Shown here piece after piece: positions 18,859-29,252 of a DNA stretch of 34,816 nt (position 1 is its first letter; each line of letters opens with the position of its first letter). The DNA is taken from contig JAIFKQ010000065.1 of the NCBI GenBank assembly GCA_020049515.1, positions 1 to 34,816 on the forward strand, written 5' to 3'. Below the pieces are notes generated by a model. The model searched no databases. It saw only the letters and a program-made list of their open reading frames with translations, and had not been told where the DNA came from. This stretch comes from Paludibacter sp. (lineage in GTDB: Bacteria; Bacteroidota; Bacteroidia; Bacteroidales; Paludibacteraceae). The translations under genes and the position numbers were made by a program.

Positions 18859-19974
18859 ATGAATCTGTCCTTAAGATATTTATTTTGTCTTTTAATTATT
18901 ACGCCCGTTTTTGTAATCGGCCAAAGTTTAAATGTTGATAAATTAGTATATTTTCCGAAGGGTAAGATGAGCCTAAAGTCGGTTTTGAAAACTATGAGTG
19001 TGCAAACTGGCTGCGTTTTTTCGTATGACCCCACCAAAATCCCCGAACAGCAGTCAATCATTATTTCATCTAGCAATCCATTAAAACTACAAGAAGCACT
19101 TCAGATTTTTTTACCCGTAAATGTGAAGTATAAACTGCGCGGTAAATATATTGTGTTGCAAAAAGGGACATCCCAGAACCTCAGTACCATGAAAATGCAA
19201 TCTGCTTTGCCAGCTGTGGATTCCAGTCAAATGAAAGCTGTATTGAAAATTACTGAAACACAAAAAATAAACAATACAGTAGATTTGTTAGTAGATATTC
19301 CTCCCAGTGTATTGCAGAAAATCGATACTGTTTTGTCAAATAGACCGTTGGAGATATCCGAAACAATTCATCAAACAGATAGTTCAAGCATCAATGCATC
19401 GGTTAGTGCACGAAAGGTCACCAGTCCTTCGTCGGTCATTTCAAACGAAGCTGCATCTACGGAATCTAGTGGACAAAATATTGTTAGTAAATCCGAAATA
19501 GCTAAGGTGTCAAACTCTAATGTTGTTAATTTTGTTTCTCAAAAAGGTTTCTTGGAACTGGAGTTAGCTACTTACAACAAAATAAATTCATTTTCATTTC
19601 GTGCAGGTGCTCATAGCGTGTATTTGATACTTTCAATAGCCAATTACCCATCTAATTTCTACATGTTGGGTATAGGCGCTGGTATGGAAATGAAATTAAA
19701 TGATCAGTTTGGGTTTAATTTAGAACTTGTAAGAAACACCCTAGTTAGTGGTAAATCCTATAAAATTGGCGTAAGGGGTACTATGACGCAATTTCGACCA
19801 GAACTAAACTATAGAATTGGTGAAAATTTTAAGGTTTTTGGAGCGCCTACTATACATTCGTATAAAACAAGTTACCTTAATAAAGAAACCAAGGCGTTGA
19901 TAGATTTTCCGAAAAACGGGGGATTTGGAATAATTCTTGGGGTTAGAGTTGACATGATAGGGATATTATTTTAA
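18859..19974 (+). CDS. STN-domain protein with linker and C-terminal small beta-barrel-like domain; putative surface sensor
   Basis: Signal peptide; STN region MSLKSVLKTMSVQTGCVFSYDPTKIPEQQSIII...KYKLRGKYIVLQ; Ser-rich linker; final ~150 aa barrel-like ending in F. Confidence 0.72.
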   Translation: MNLSLRYLFCLLIITPVFVIGQSLNVDKLVYFPKGKMSLKSVLKTMSVQTGCVFSYDPTKIPEQQSIIISSSNPLKLQEALQIFLPVNVKYKLRGKYIVLQKGTSQNLSTMKMQSALPAVDSSQMKAVLKITETQKINNTVDLLVDIPPSVLQKIDTVLSNRPLEISETIHQTDSSSINASVSARKVTSPSSVISNEAASTESSGQNIVSKSEIAKVSNSNVVNFVSQKGFLELELATYNKINSFSFRAGAHSVYLILSIANYPSNFYMLGIGAGMEMKLNDQFGFNLELVRNTLVSGKSYKIGVRGTMTQFRPELNYRIGENFKVFGAPTIHSYKTSYLNKETKALIDFPKNGGFGIILGVRVDMIGILF

Positions 19975-20090
19975 AATGATATGAATTCATTGTTTTTTGA
20001 TAATTAAATCTAAGTTTGTTATGTATTTCTTTTTCAGCTGTTTAATTGTATTTCGTAGAAAAATGCGTAGAAAATGATATTTTTTTTTCA

Positions 20091-20123
20091 TTTTGACTAG
20101 TGGTAGTTTTAGTTTTGTTTGTC
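20091..20123 (+). promoter_or_regulatory. Putative ECF-sigma promoter of the lipoprotein pair
   Basis: TTTTGACTAGTGGTA (20091-20105) - N15 - GTC (20121-20123). Confidence 0.7.
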
Positions 20124-20178
20124 TTAGAATTATAAGACATAATAAAAGCATTCACTAACCAATTAAATTTTAGAAAAA

Positions 20179-21021
20179 ATGAAAACAAGAAAATTTTGGG
20201 TTTTACCTACAGCCGTATTTAGTTTAGCAATTTTCGTATCTTGTCAATCAAATGACATGGATCAGCTCACCAATGCATCTGATGCAAGTGTTACCATTTT
20301 AAATACTGTGAGTAACGATGCTCAAGCCGCTAGCATCAGTCAAGAGGTGATAAGCAGTGTTGCCGAGTACACTCCCAATTTCGATTCGGGAAGTTACGGT
20401 GCGGTGGGTATGCAAAAAGTGAGTGTAAAAAACTCAGTAACCATTACATTGGATGATCCAGAGTCCAATACATTTCCAAAAGTTGTGACTATTGATTTTG
20501 GAACTTCAGGTTTTGTGGGTAGAAGACTTAATGTATTGAAGGGAAAAATTATTGTTACTATTCAAGCTAGAAATTCAAGAACTTACACCTACGATAACTT
20601 TACAATTAATGAGAATCAGCTAAAAGGCTATAAATCTGAAATTTTTAATGGAGTAGATACTTGGTATTACAGCGAAAAAGATACAATTGTACGAGTGGAT
20701 GGAAAGAAAATTATTCGTAACTCGGAACGTACTCATGTATTAATAGACTTTAATCAAACTCCCTTTGTTTACAGTGATGACACGTATTCGATAACTGGAA
20801 CGGTGAATGGAATGAATGAAAATGGAAGGTTTTATACCATGAGTGCCAATGAAAGCGAACCACTTATAAGCTATACTGGCTACAATTACTTTATTAAAGG
20901 CAAACTAACGCTTTCGTCTGAAGGAAAAACAGCTGTAGTGGATTACGGTGATGGAACGCACGACAGTTTGGCAACAGTAACAATGGACGGAGAAACGAAA
21001 GAAATAAATTTAAATAAATGA
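20179..21021 (+). CDS. Secreted lipoprotein, paralog 1
   Basis: Lipobox SLAIFVSC; PKVVTIDFGTSGFVGRRLNVLKGKIIVTI; DDTYSITG; VVDYGDGTHD. Confidence 0.8.
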   Translation: MKTRKFWVLPTAVFSLAIFVSCQSNDMDQLTNASDASVTILNTVSNDAQAASISQEVISSVAEYTPNFDSGSYGAVGMQKVSVKNSVTITLDDPESNTFPKVVTIDFGTSGFVGRRLNVLKGKIIVTIQARNSRTYTYDNFTINENQLKGYKSEIFNGVDTWYYSEKDTIVRVDGKKIIRNSERTHVLIDFNQTPFVYSDDTYSITGTVNGMNENGRFYTMSANESEPLISYTGYNYFIKGKLTLSSEGKTAVVDYGDGTHDSLATVTMDGETKEINLNK

Positions 21022-21092
21022 TTTTTTCAAATTCAATTCAAATTCAAAAAAACAACTAAATAATTCAATTCAAATTTTCAAATTACAAATTT

Positions 21093-21935
21093 ATGAAAGC
21101 AACAAATTTTTTTGCAACAATTGCAATCGCTTTTGGAATGATTACTCTGATTACGTCTTGTAATAGTGAAAACTCGTTGGCCTCAACGCAGGCTTTGTCC
21201 ACAACTGCTACAGAAGAATCTCAGGCCGCCAATGTTAGCAATGAGGTAATTAGCTGTGCCGATGATTATACTCCGAGCTTCCCTGCAGCCCAAATGGTAA
21301 AGGGTTTTGCAAAAGCCGATTCGGTAAAAGTGACAGTGGATCAACCTGATGCCACTTCTTACCCCAAAGTAATTACTATCGATTTTGGCACAACAGGTTT
21401 TACAGCTAAACGAGGCAATGTGCTTAAAGGGAAACTAATTGTTACCATTAATAAACAAATGCATCTTGCTGGCTCTTCTCGAGTTTTTACATTCGTTGAT
21501 TTTTCGGTAAATGGCAATGCATTAACGGGCTCTAAAATAGTTACATATAATGGAATTGTATCCGAGAAACACAGTTGGAGTATTGTTGCAAACGATACCA
21601 TTACTCGAACTGATGGAAAAAAGGTGATATGGATTTCCAATCGTACTCGCACACTGATAGATAATAATATGACTCCTCTCATTTTTTGGGATGACACCTA
21701 TTCTATCACAGGTTCTTCTAATGGAAAAAATGCAAATGGAAAAGAGTACTCAATGATTATCGACGACAACAATCCACTAATTTTTCATGCAGACTATCCT
21801 CATTTTACTAAAGGTACAGTATCTATTACGACCGAAAATAATGCTGCTGTGATAGATTACGGAGATGGTACAAAGGATGCACAGGCTACTTACACGATAA
21901 ATTTTGTGACTAAAGAATTTACATTGAACAAGTAG
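21093..21935 (+). CDS. Secreted lipoprotein, paralog 2
   Basis: Lipobox ITLITSC; PKVITIDFGTTGFTAKRGNVLKGKLIVTI; DDTYSITG; VIDYGDGTKD; same length (280 aa) as paralog 1. Confidence 0.8.
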   Translation: MKATNFFATIAIAFGMITLITSCNSENSLASTQALSTTATEESQAANVSNEVISCADDYTPSFPAAQMVKGFAKADSVKVTVDQPDATSYPKVITIDFGTTGFTAKRGNVLKGKLIVTINKQMHLAGSSRVFTFVDFSVNGNALTGSKIVTYNGIVSEKHSWSIVANDTITRTDGKKVIWISNRTRTLIDNNMTPLIFWDDTYSITGSSNGKNANGKEYSMIIDDNNPLIFHADYPHFTKGTVSITTENNAAVIDYGDGTKDAQATYTINFVTKEFTLNK

Positions 21936-21985
21936 ATTGTTAATTGCTCGGCTATTTTGATGTGTAAATGGATATATTGAACAAG

Positions 21986-22023
21986 AAAAGGTTTGCTAGG
22001 AAGAGTTCTAGCAAACCTTTTTT
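21986..22023. terminator. Bidirectional terminator between the lipoprotein genes and ald
   Basis: AGGTTTGCTAG-N8-CTAGCAAACCT with T tract. Confidence 0.85.
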
Positions 22024-22068
22024 AGTTAGATTTTTTTTGAATGGGTTATTATTTGGGAAAACCTATTT

Positions 22069-23238
22069 TTATACTTTTATGATTTCATTTTGTTGTTTAT
22101 AAATGTTTTTTGGCATCTCAATGTCTGTTAATATAGTCTCTACTTCTTGGTATGGCAAACCCCATGCTTCCGCCACAGCTTTATATACAATCCTTCCGCT
22201 AACAATACTTAGTCCTTTTCTTAACTCAATATTTTTCACACATGCTTTTCTCCATCCTTCGTTTGCCAATTGCAATGCATAGGGTAATGTGGCATTGTTT
22301 AATGCTAATGTAGAGGTGTAAGGCACTGCTCCTGGCATATTAGCAACGCAATAATGCACAATATCATCTATTATGAAAGTCGGATTTTCGTGTGTAGTTG
22401 GGGTACAAGTTTCAATACAGCCACCTTGGTCCACAGCCACATCCACTATTACACTACCTGGTTGCATTAGTTTAAGCATTTCCCGTGTAATAAGATGTGG
22501 TGCTTTTGCTCCAGGAATTAATACCGCCCCTATAACTAAATCGGCAGTGGTAATGGTTTTTTTTATGTTATAGATGTTTGACATTAAGGTTGTTACATTT
22601 GCTGGCATTATGTCGTCAAGCTGTCGTAACCGAGCCAAGCTTATATCAATAATAGTTACTCGAGCTCCAAAACCAGCGGCCATTTTTGCGGCCTGAGTGC
22701 CCACTATTCCGCCACCTAAAATCACTACATTGGCAGGCGAAACTCCAGGAACTCCTCCCAAAAGTATTCCTTTTCCTTTGAGTGGTTTTTCTAAGTACTT
22801 AGCGCCTTCTTGAATAGACATTCGGCCTGCAACTTCTGACATTGGTACTAATAATGGCAAGCTGCGATCTGCTTTTTCGACTGTTTCGTAGGCCAAGCAA
22901 ACTGCACCACTTTTCATCATAGCATGTGTTAATACCTCGGACGAAGCAAAGTGGAAGTATGTGAAAATCAATTGGTCTCTTTTGATTAATGTGTACTCCG
23001 AAGCGATGGGCTCTTTTACTTTAATTATCATTTCGGCAATTTTATATACAGCCTCAATGGTTGGTAAAATTTCCGCACCTGCCTCCTCGTATGATTTATC
23101 GCTAAACCCACTGTTTTCTCCAGCTTTTGTTTGTATGTAAACAACATGGCCATGTTGTGTAAATTCAGAAACACCTGCTGGCGAAAGTGCCACCCGGTTT
23201 TCGTTGTTTTTTATTTCTTTTGGGATACCTACTTTCAT
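22069..23238 (-). CDS. ald: Alanine dehydrogenase
   Basis: MKVGIPKEIKNNENRVALSPAGV; VVILGGGIVGTQAAKMAAGFGARVTIID; NMPGAVPYTSTLALNNATLPYAL. Confidence 0.95.
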   Translation of the reverse strand: MKVGIPKEIKNNENRVALSPAGVSEFTQHGHVVYIQTKAGENSGFSDKSYEEAGAEILPTIEAVYKIAEMIIKVKEPIASEYTLIKRDQLIFTYFHFASSEVLTHAMMKSGAVCLAYETVEKADRSLPLLVPMSEVAGRMSIQEGAKYLEKPLKGKGILLGGVPGVSPANVVILGGGIVGTQAAKMAAGFGARVTIIDISLARLRQLDDIMPANVTTLMSNIYNIKKTITTADLVIGAVLIPGAKAPHLITREMLKLMQPGSVIVDVAVDQGGCIETCTPTTHENPTFIIDDIVHYCVANMPGAVPYTSTLALNNATLPYALQLANEGWRKACVKNIELRKGLSIVSGRIVYKAVAEAWGLPYQEVETILTDIEMPKNIYKQQNEIIKV

Positions 23239-23269
23239 AATGAGGATGTTTTTTTTGATTGATTTTATA

Positions 23270-23352
23270 ATACAAATATAATGTAAAAAGAAATAATTTG
23301 TTCAATAGTAGTCATATTTAGATAATATCACTATATATGATTATATTTGTAT
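23270..23352. promoter_or_regulatory. Divergent ald/lrp promoter region with inverted 13-bp ATTATATTTGTAT copies
   Basis: ATACAAATATAAT 23270-23282 and ATTATATTTGTAT 23340-23352; each contains TATATTTG. Confidence 0.6.
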
Positions 23353-23434
23353 GATTTTTTTCTTTTTTAGGCGTTTCTGCCTTTACAAAAAAGAAAAAAA
23401 TACTAGCATTAGATTTTTAATTTTTAATTTTTCA

Positions 23435-23899
23435 ATGATGAATATAGATGAAACCGATAAAAAAATCTTGCAATTACTGCAAGTTGATGCACATTTAACG
23501 CTCAAAGATATAGCTAATCAGGTTAATTTATCATTAACTCCTGTTCATGATAGATTGAAACGGTTAGAAAAAGAGGGAGTTATTGAAAAATATGTAGCGC
23601 TTTTGAATAAAAAAAAGCTCGGAAATCAGTTGACGGTGTATTGTCAAGTAACACTTATCAAACAAACCATCGATTTATCGGAGGCTTTTAATGAGGCTAT
23701 TTTTAATCTACCAGAAGTTATTGAATGCAATTTTGTTTCGGGCAGTTCGGATTATATTCTCAAAGTAGTTTTGCCCGACATGGAAAGTTATCATAATTTT
23801 CATCAGAAAAAACTTTCAATTTTACCACAAGTAGCATTAATTAATAGCTTTTTTATTATTACCGAAGTGAAAAATACTACCGTTTTACCTATTTATTAG
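23435..23899 (+). CDS. Lrp/AsnC family transcriptional regulator
   Basis: MNIDETDKKILQLLQVDAHLTLKDIANQVNLSLTPVHDRLKRLEKEGVIEKY; in-frame ATG 23435 preferred over 23351. Confidence 0.92.
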   Translation: MMNIDETDKKILQLLQVDAHLTLKDIANQVNLSLTPVHDRLKRLEKEGVIEKYVALLNKKKLGNQLTVYCQVTLIKQTIDLSEAFNEAIFNLPEVIECNFVSGSSDYILKVVLPDMESYHNFHQKKLSILPQVALINSFFIITEVKNTTVLPIY

Positions 23900-24201
23900 G
23901 TTTCAAAATAGTATCAAAAGTTATCCTCGCCAATAGCCTTTTGTATGTTTTCGTTGTAACCAATTAAAGTGTTGTTACCTGTTTTTTTCTGGCTTTAGAA
24001 TTAATGATTTTTCTACAGTATAAGTTTGAGTTGTAGAAGCAAGTTTTTTTTTATATTTATTCACTCACTAGGTTTTTATAAAATGAAAAAAAAGGATATA
24101 AATATCTTTTACGTTTTATTCTATATAAAGTCAATTGCTTTAATTGCTTATTCTTGTTTACAATTTTGTACCTTTGCAAGTTCAAAAAAATAAACCCAAC
24201 A

Positions 24202-27048
24202 TTGACTACAAAAACCTACATACACCCACCCAAAACGACTGAAATAGTAGAAGTTATAGGTGCTCGGGTTCATAATTTGAAAAACATTGATGTTTCTATT
24301 CCGCGTGATGCTCTAACAGTAATAACTGGTTTGAGTGGTAGCGGCAAATCATCATTGGCTTTCGATACTATTTTTGCGGAAGGGCAACGCCGTTATATAG
24401 AGACCTTTTCGGCCTACGCTCGTAGTTTTTTGGGAACAATGGAACGCCCCGATGTAGATAAAATAACGGGCTTGAGTCCAGTTATTTCTATTGAACAAAA
24501 AACTACAAATAAAAATCCTCGTTCTACAGTAGGCACAACTACAGAAATTTACGACTTTCTGCGTTTGCTTTATGCGCGTGCGGGGCAAGCTTATTCGTAT
24601 ATTACTGGTGAGAAAATGGTAAAATACTCTGAGGATCAAATTGTTGATTTGATTCTGAAAGAGTACGAGGGCAAAAAAACATATTTGTTGGCACCATTGG
24701 TTCGTGGCCGTAAGGGTCATTACAAGGAATTGTTTGAACAGGTGCGCAAAAAAGGATATTTACACGTCCGCATTGATGGCGAAATACGAGAAGCTACTCA
24801 CGGTTTGAAGCTGGACCGATATAAGAACCATGATATTGAAGTGGTGATTGACAAGCTGTTAGTAACCGAAAAAGACCGCAAACGACTTAAAGAATCCATG
24901 CAAAAAGCCATGCAGCAAGGTGGTGGTATTATCATGTTGCTCGACAAAGACAGTGATAAGTCGCGCTATTTCAGCAAAATGCTTATGTGTCCAAGCAGCG
25001 GCATTTCGTATGACGAGCCTGCACCGCACAATTTTTCGTTCAACTCGCCTCATGGAGCTTGTCATCACTGCAAAGGGCTTGGGTTTGTGAATCAAATAGA
25101 TATGGACAAAATTGTGCCCGATAAAACACTCAGTATTTATCAAGGCGGAATTGCGCCCTTGGGCAAGCATAAAAGCAGCACCATTTTTTGGCAAGTAGAA
25201 GCCATTCTGGAAAAATACGAACTTACCCTCAAAACACCGATTTCTGAGATTCCAGAAGAGGCAATGGACGAAATAATGAACGGCACGGAAGAACGGTTGC
25301 ACATTAAAAACCAGGCCATTGGCACCAATTATTTTTTGAATTACGATGGGATTCTAAAATATATTGAGATGCAAGCCGAAACGGGTGCTTCTGCCACCGA
25401 ACAAAAATGGGCTAATCAGTATTCAAAATCCATAAAATGTCCTGAATGCGAAGGCGCTCGATTGCGTAAAGAATCGCTCTATTTTAGAATGCACGATAAA
25501 AATATTGCACAACTTTCAGCCATGGATATTGCCGAATTATCGGCATGGTTGGAAAATGTAGAAGATTATTTATCGGAGAAACAAAAAACCATTGCTGCCG
25601 AAATATTAAAAGAAATTCGTACCCGACTCCAATTTTTGTTGGATGTGGGGCTCACTTACCTTTCGCTCAATAGGAGTTCGCAATCACTTTCAGGAGGTGA
25701 AAGTCAGCGTATTAGGTTGGCTACACAAATTGGTTCGCAGCTGGTAAATGTGCTCTACATTTTGGACGAACCGAGCATTGGTTTGCATCAGCGCGACAAT
25801 CAGCGGTTGATTCGTTCGCTGAAACAGTTGCGCGACACCGGCAATTCGGTCATTGTGGTGGAGCACGATAAAGACATGATGATGGCGGCTGATTATGTGG
25901 TAGATATGGGTCCACACGCTGGCCGCTTGGGTGGTGAAATTGTTTTTGCTGGCACTCCACAGGAAATGATGCAGGCCGATACACTTACGTCGGCTTATCT
26001 AAATGGTACAAAAAACATTGAAATTCCTGAAAAGCCACGTCCAGGAAATGGACTGAATTTAACTATTAAAGGAGCACGAGGCAATAACCTGAAAAATATA
26101 AATGTTACATTTCCGCTCGGAAAAATGATTTGCGTAACGGGTGTTTCGGGAAGTGGAAAGTCAACATTGATAAATGAAACGCTGCAACCTATTCTGAGTC
26201 AGTACTTTTATCGTTCGTTGCAAGATCCATTGCCTTATGATAGTATTGAAGGAATTGATAATATAGACAAAGTGGTGGAAGTGGACCAGTCGCCCATTGG
26301 CCGTACGCCTCGCTCCAATCCAGCTACTTACACGGGTGTTTTTTCGGATATTCGCAACGTATTTGTTACGCTACCCGAAGCAAAAATTAGGGGCTATAAA
26401 CCGGGTCGCTTTTCATTCAACACTACCGGCGGCCGGTGCGAAGTGTGTGGCGGAAATGGTTACAAAACCATTGAAATGAATTTTTTGCCCGATGTATATG
26501 TTCAGTGCGAAAGTTGTAGCGGAAAACGGTATAATAAAGAAACATTGGAGGTACGCTTCAAAGGAAAATCAATAGCCGATGTGTTGGACATGACCATCAA
26601 TCAAGCGGTAGAATTTTTCGAAAATCAACCTTCTATATTGCATAAAATCAAAACTTTGCAAGATGTGGGGTTGGGTTATATCAAACTTGGACAGTCTAGT
26701 ACCACGCTTTCGGGCGGCGAAAGTCAGCGGGTGAAATTGGCTACAGAGCTTGCCAAGCGCGATACCGGAAAAACCTTGTATATTTTGGACGAACCGACTA
26801 CTGGCTTGCATTTTGAAGATATTCGGGTATTATTGGGCGTACTTAACAGGCTGGTAAACAAGGGAAATACTGTAATTGTTATTGAACACAACATGGATGT
26901 GATAAAAGTGGCCGATCACCTAATAGACATTGGCCCCGAAGGTGGGAGCAAGGGCGGCTACTTGATATGTGCTGGCACCCCACAAGAAATAGCCAAAAAT
27001 AAGAAAAGCGAAACCGGAAAGTTTTTGAAATTGGAATTGAACAATTAA
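24202..27048 (+). CDS. uvrA: Excinuclease ABC subunit A (probable TTG start)
   Basis: [37 protein letters not shown]; two LSGGESQR signatures; [27 protein letters not shown] promoter box at 24169-24176 argues against the 24154 start. Confidence 0.95.
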   Translation: MTTKTYIHPPKTTEIVEVIGARVHNLKNIDVSIPRDALTVITGLSGSGKSSLAFDTIFAEGQRRYIETFSAYARSFLGTMERPDVDKITGLSPVISIEQKTTNKNPRSTVGTTTEIYDFLRLLYARAGQAYSYITGEKMVKYSEDQIVDLILKEYEGKKTYLLAPLVRGRKGHYKELFEQVRKKGYLHVRIDGEIREATHGLKLDRYKNHDIEVVIDKLLVTEKDRKRLKESMQKAMQQGGGIIMLLDKDSDKSRYFSKMLMCPSSGISYDEPAPHNFSFNSPHGACHHCKGLGFVNQIDMDKIVPDKTLSIYQGGIAPLGKHKSSTIFWQVEAILEKYELTLKTPISEIPEEAMDEIMNGTEERLHIKNQAIGTNYFLNYDGILKYIEMQAETGASATEQKWANQYSKSIKCPECEGARLRKESLYFRMHDKNIAQLSAMDIAELSAWLENVEDYLSEKQKTIAAEILKEIRTRLQFLLDVGLTYLSLNRSSQSLSGGESQRIRLATQIGSQLVNVLYILDEPSIGLHQRDNQRLIRSLKQLRDTGNSVIVVEHDKDMMMAADYVVDMGPHAGRLGGEIVFAGTPQEMMQADTLTSAYLNGTKNIEIPEKPRPGNGLNLTIKGARGNNLKNINVTFPLGKMICVTGVSGSGKSTLINETLQPILSQYFYRSLQDPLPYDSIEGIDNIDKVVEVDQSPIGRTPRSNPATYTGVFSDIRNVFVTLPEAKIRGYKPGRFSFNTTGGRCEVCGGNGYKTIEMNFLPDVYVQCESCSGKRYNKETLEVRFKGKSIADVLDMTINQAVEFFENQPSILHKIKTLQDVGLGYIKLGQSSTTLSGGESQRVKLATELAKRDTGKTLYILDEPTTGLHFEDIRVLLGVLNRLVNKGNTVIVIEHNMDVIKVADHLIDIGPEGGSKGGYLICAGTPQEIAKNKKSETGKFLKLELNN

Positions 27049-27147
27049 TTTTAATTGTTTTCTTCAAGTGAATTGTCGTATCTTTGGTGTCGCAATTTTA
27101 CTATTTTCATTTTTAAGTTCTTTATAAATAATTTAAAATCAACTATT

Positions 27148-27354
27148 ATGCACCCCAAATTAAAACCAGTAATATACGGATTAGGTGTTTTTACAGTTTA
27201 TGTACTACTTACTTATGTGCTTCGTATTATTTTCAAACGTACGACTAGCGATGCAACAATTTTTGGTGTTTATTCAACCAACGATTTGTTAATTGGCTTG
27301 TTATTGGCAGTGGTCTTAACTTTTTCTCACCAAAGAAGAAAGACTATCAAATAG
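27148..27354 (+). CDS. Small membrane protein (68 aa, about 2 TM)
   Basis: Hydrophobic segments VIYGLGVFTVYVLLTYVL and LLIGLLLAVVLTF; ATG 27148. Confidence 0.6.
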   Translation: MHPKLKPVIYGLGVFTVYVLLTYVLRIIFKRTTSDATIFGVYSTNDLLIGLLLAVVLTFSHQRRKTIK

Positions 27355-27380
27355 TTAATCTGTTCAATATTGTTAAGGTT

Positions 27381-28409
27381 ATGAATCCAAGGGAAATAAT
27401 AAAAAAAGCGGGATTTCTTTTGGATTTAATTCCAACAAAGTTGCTGATTGGTGCTACGAATAAAAAAATTTTGCTGCCATTTTATCATGCAGTAAGCAAT
27501 GAAAAATTACATCACATTGATAATTTATATTCAAGTAGAAATGTAGAATTGTTTATTGAAGATTTAGAATTTTTCTGTAAATACTTTAAAGCCATAACAA
27601 TAGATGAGCTTTACCAAATAATAGTTGACAATAAAAAAATAAGCCAACCCGTTTTTCATTTAACTTTTGACGATGGATTGAGAGAAGTTTATACTGTAAT
27701 AGCCCCCATATTGGCTAAAAAAGGTATTCCAGCAACTTTTTTTGTAAATACTGATTTTATTGATAACAAATCGTTATTTTTTCGATATAAAATAAGTTTA
27801 ATTATTGATCGGATCAATAAAAATGCTGATTCAGAATTGCTTAATAAATTAGCATTATTGTTTGAAATACAAGATAATAGCTTGAAAACTATTGTATGTG
27901 AAATAGAGCAATTGCAATTTTCAGACCTTGATTTGATAAATGAAATAGGTGCTTTGTTAAACATTGATTTCAAGGCATTTTTATCAAAAGTACAGCCTTA
28001 TTTGAACACTAAGGAAATAAATGAATTGAAAGATAAGGGTTTTACTTTTGGGTCGCATAGTTTAAATCATCCATTGTTTAAAAATTTGAATTTCGAAGAG
28101 CAAAAACGACAAATTTCAGAAAGTTTTTCCTTTTTATCAAAACAATTTGGGTGTAAAAATAAATATTTTTCATTTCCATTTTCCGATGATAAAGTTAGAA
28201 ATAACCTCTTTAAATGGATGTATGATGTAGAAAAATGTAGATTAACGTTTGGCATTTCGGGGTTGAAAAGGGATGCGAACAAATTTCATCTTCACAGGAT
28301 TCAGATGGAGAATAATTTTGATTCGGCAGAAAAAATTGTAAAAACAGAGTATTTATACTATATATTAAAAATTGCGTTGTTTAAAAATAAGATAAAGCGT
28401 TATGATTAA
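27381..28409 (+). CDS. Polysaccharide deacetylase family protein
   Basis: LPFYHAVSNE, FHLTFDDGLREVYTVIAPILAKKGIPATFFVNT, FGSHSLNHP. Confidence 0.88.
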   Translation: MNPREIIKKAGFLLDLIPTKLLIGATNKKILLPFYHAVSNEKLHHIDNLYSSRNVELFIEDLEFFCKYFKAITIDELYQIIVDNKKISQPVFHLTFDDGLREVYTVIAPILAKKGIPATFFVNTDFIDNKSLFFRYKISLIIDRINKNADSELLNKLALLFEIQDNSLKTIVCEIEQLQFSDLDLINEIGALLNIDFKAFLSKVQPYLNTKEINELKDKGFTFGSHSLNHPLFKNLNFEEQKRQISESFSFLSKQFGCKNKYFSFPFSDDKVRNNLFKWMYDVEKCRLTFGISGLKRDANKFHLHRIQMENNFDSAEKIVKTEYLYYILKIALFKNKIKRYD

Positions 28410-29160
28410 ATCCACCTATAAAAAAGTGTTTTCAGCAAAATCAAGATTGAATTTTCACTTCATTTACAATAAGTTACGTGGTCCATTTTATTATGGGAAT
28501 AATTATCACTGCAATTGTTGTAATCATAATTTCAGCACTTTTATACCCAAAGGGCGCATATTGCGTAATAATGCCGAATGCCCTAATTGCGGCTCACTAG
28601 AGCGGACTAGGCTGCTAATGTTGTACCTTCAAAATAATACCGATATTTTCAGTAAGAGCCTGAAAGTGTTACATATAGCACCAGAAAAATGTTTAAATAA
28701 AGTATTTAAAAAGCTCAACATCGAATATATTGATGGAGATTTAGACCCATTGATGGCTACGCACATAGTTGACGTTACAGACATTCAGTATCCAACCAAT
28801 TATTTCGATATTATTATTTGTTCACATGTGCTTGGACATGTCCCCGATGAACCAAAAGCCATATCAGAATTACATAGAGTGCTGAGCTCCAACGGAATTG
28901 CATTAATAATGACATTGATAAATCCTAAAAATGCATCTACCTTTGAGGATAAAAATATAATTTCGGTATCGGATAGAGCTACCAACTATGGAGAGCCAGA
29001 TTTGTGTAGATTGCATGGTTTGGATTTTAAAGTTAGACTTGCCAATAATGGATTTAAAGTAGAAGTGATTGATTATAGAAATGATATTGACACTACATTG
29101 GCACAAAAACTTAGTGTAGGCGATGGAGATAGGGAGTTGATTTTTAGATGTAGTAAGTAA
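28402..29160 (+). CDS. SAM-dependent methyltransferase with N-terminal zinc ribbon
   Basis: CNCC...CPNCGSLERTRLLMLYL; VLHIAPEK; YFDIIICSHVLGHVPDEPKAISELHRVL; 8-nt overlap with the preceding gene. Confidence 0.85.
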   Translation: MIKSTYKKVFSAKSRLNFHFIYNKLRGPFYYGNNYHCNCCNHNFSTFIPKGRILRNNAECPNCGSLERTRLLMLYLQNNTDIFSKSLKVLHIAPEKCLNKVFKKLNIEYIDGDLDPLMATHIVDVTDIQYPTNYFDIIICSHVLGHVPDEPKAISELHRVLSSNGIALIMTLINPKNASTFEDKNIISVSDRATNYGEPDLCRLHGLDFKVRLANNGFKVEVIDYRNDIDTTLAQKLSVGDGDRELIFRCSK

Positions 29161-29252
29161 ATATTGAAATGATTGATGATGAGATAGTTAGTGTTGAATA
29201 TATTAGGAGTAGTTATTTTTTTCTAAAAATTGCCTGTTGAAATAAAAGAAAA

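Noticed and set aside
24994-25090. UvrA first zinc-finger pair altered (CPSSG instead of CPxCG)
   Set aside because: From memory this appears common in Bacteroidetes UvrA; probably lineage-typical rather than novel, and not verifiable here.
24859-25302. Long antisense ORFs within uvrA, hyd genes, typA and yifB in the ORF track
   Set aside because: They overlap strongly supported genes on the opposite strand and show no recognisable domains or independent start signals.
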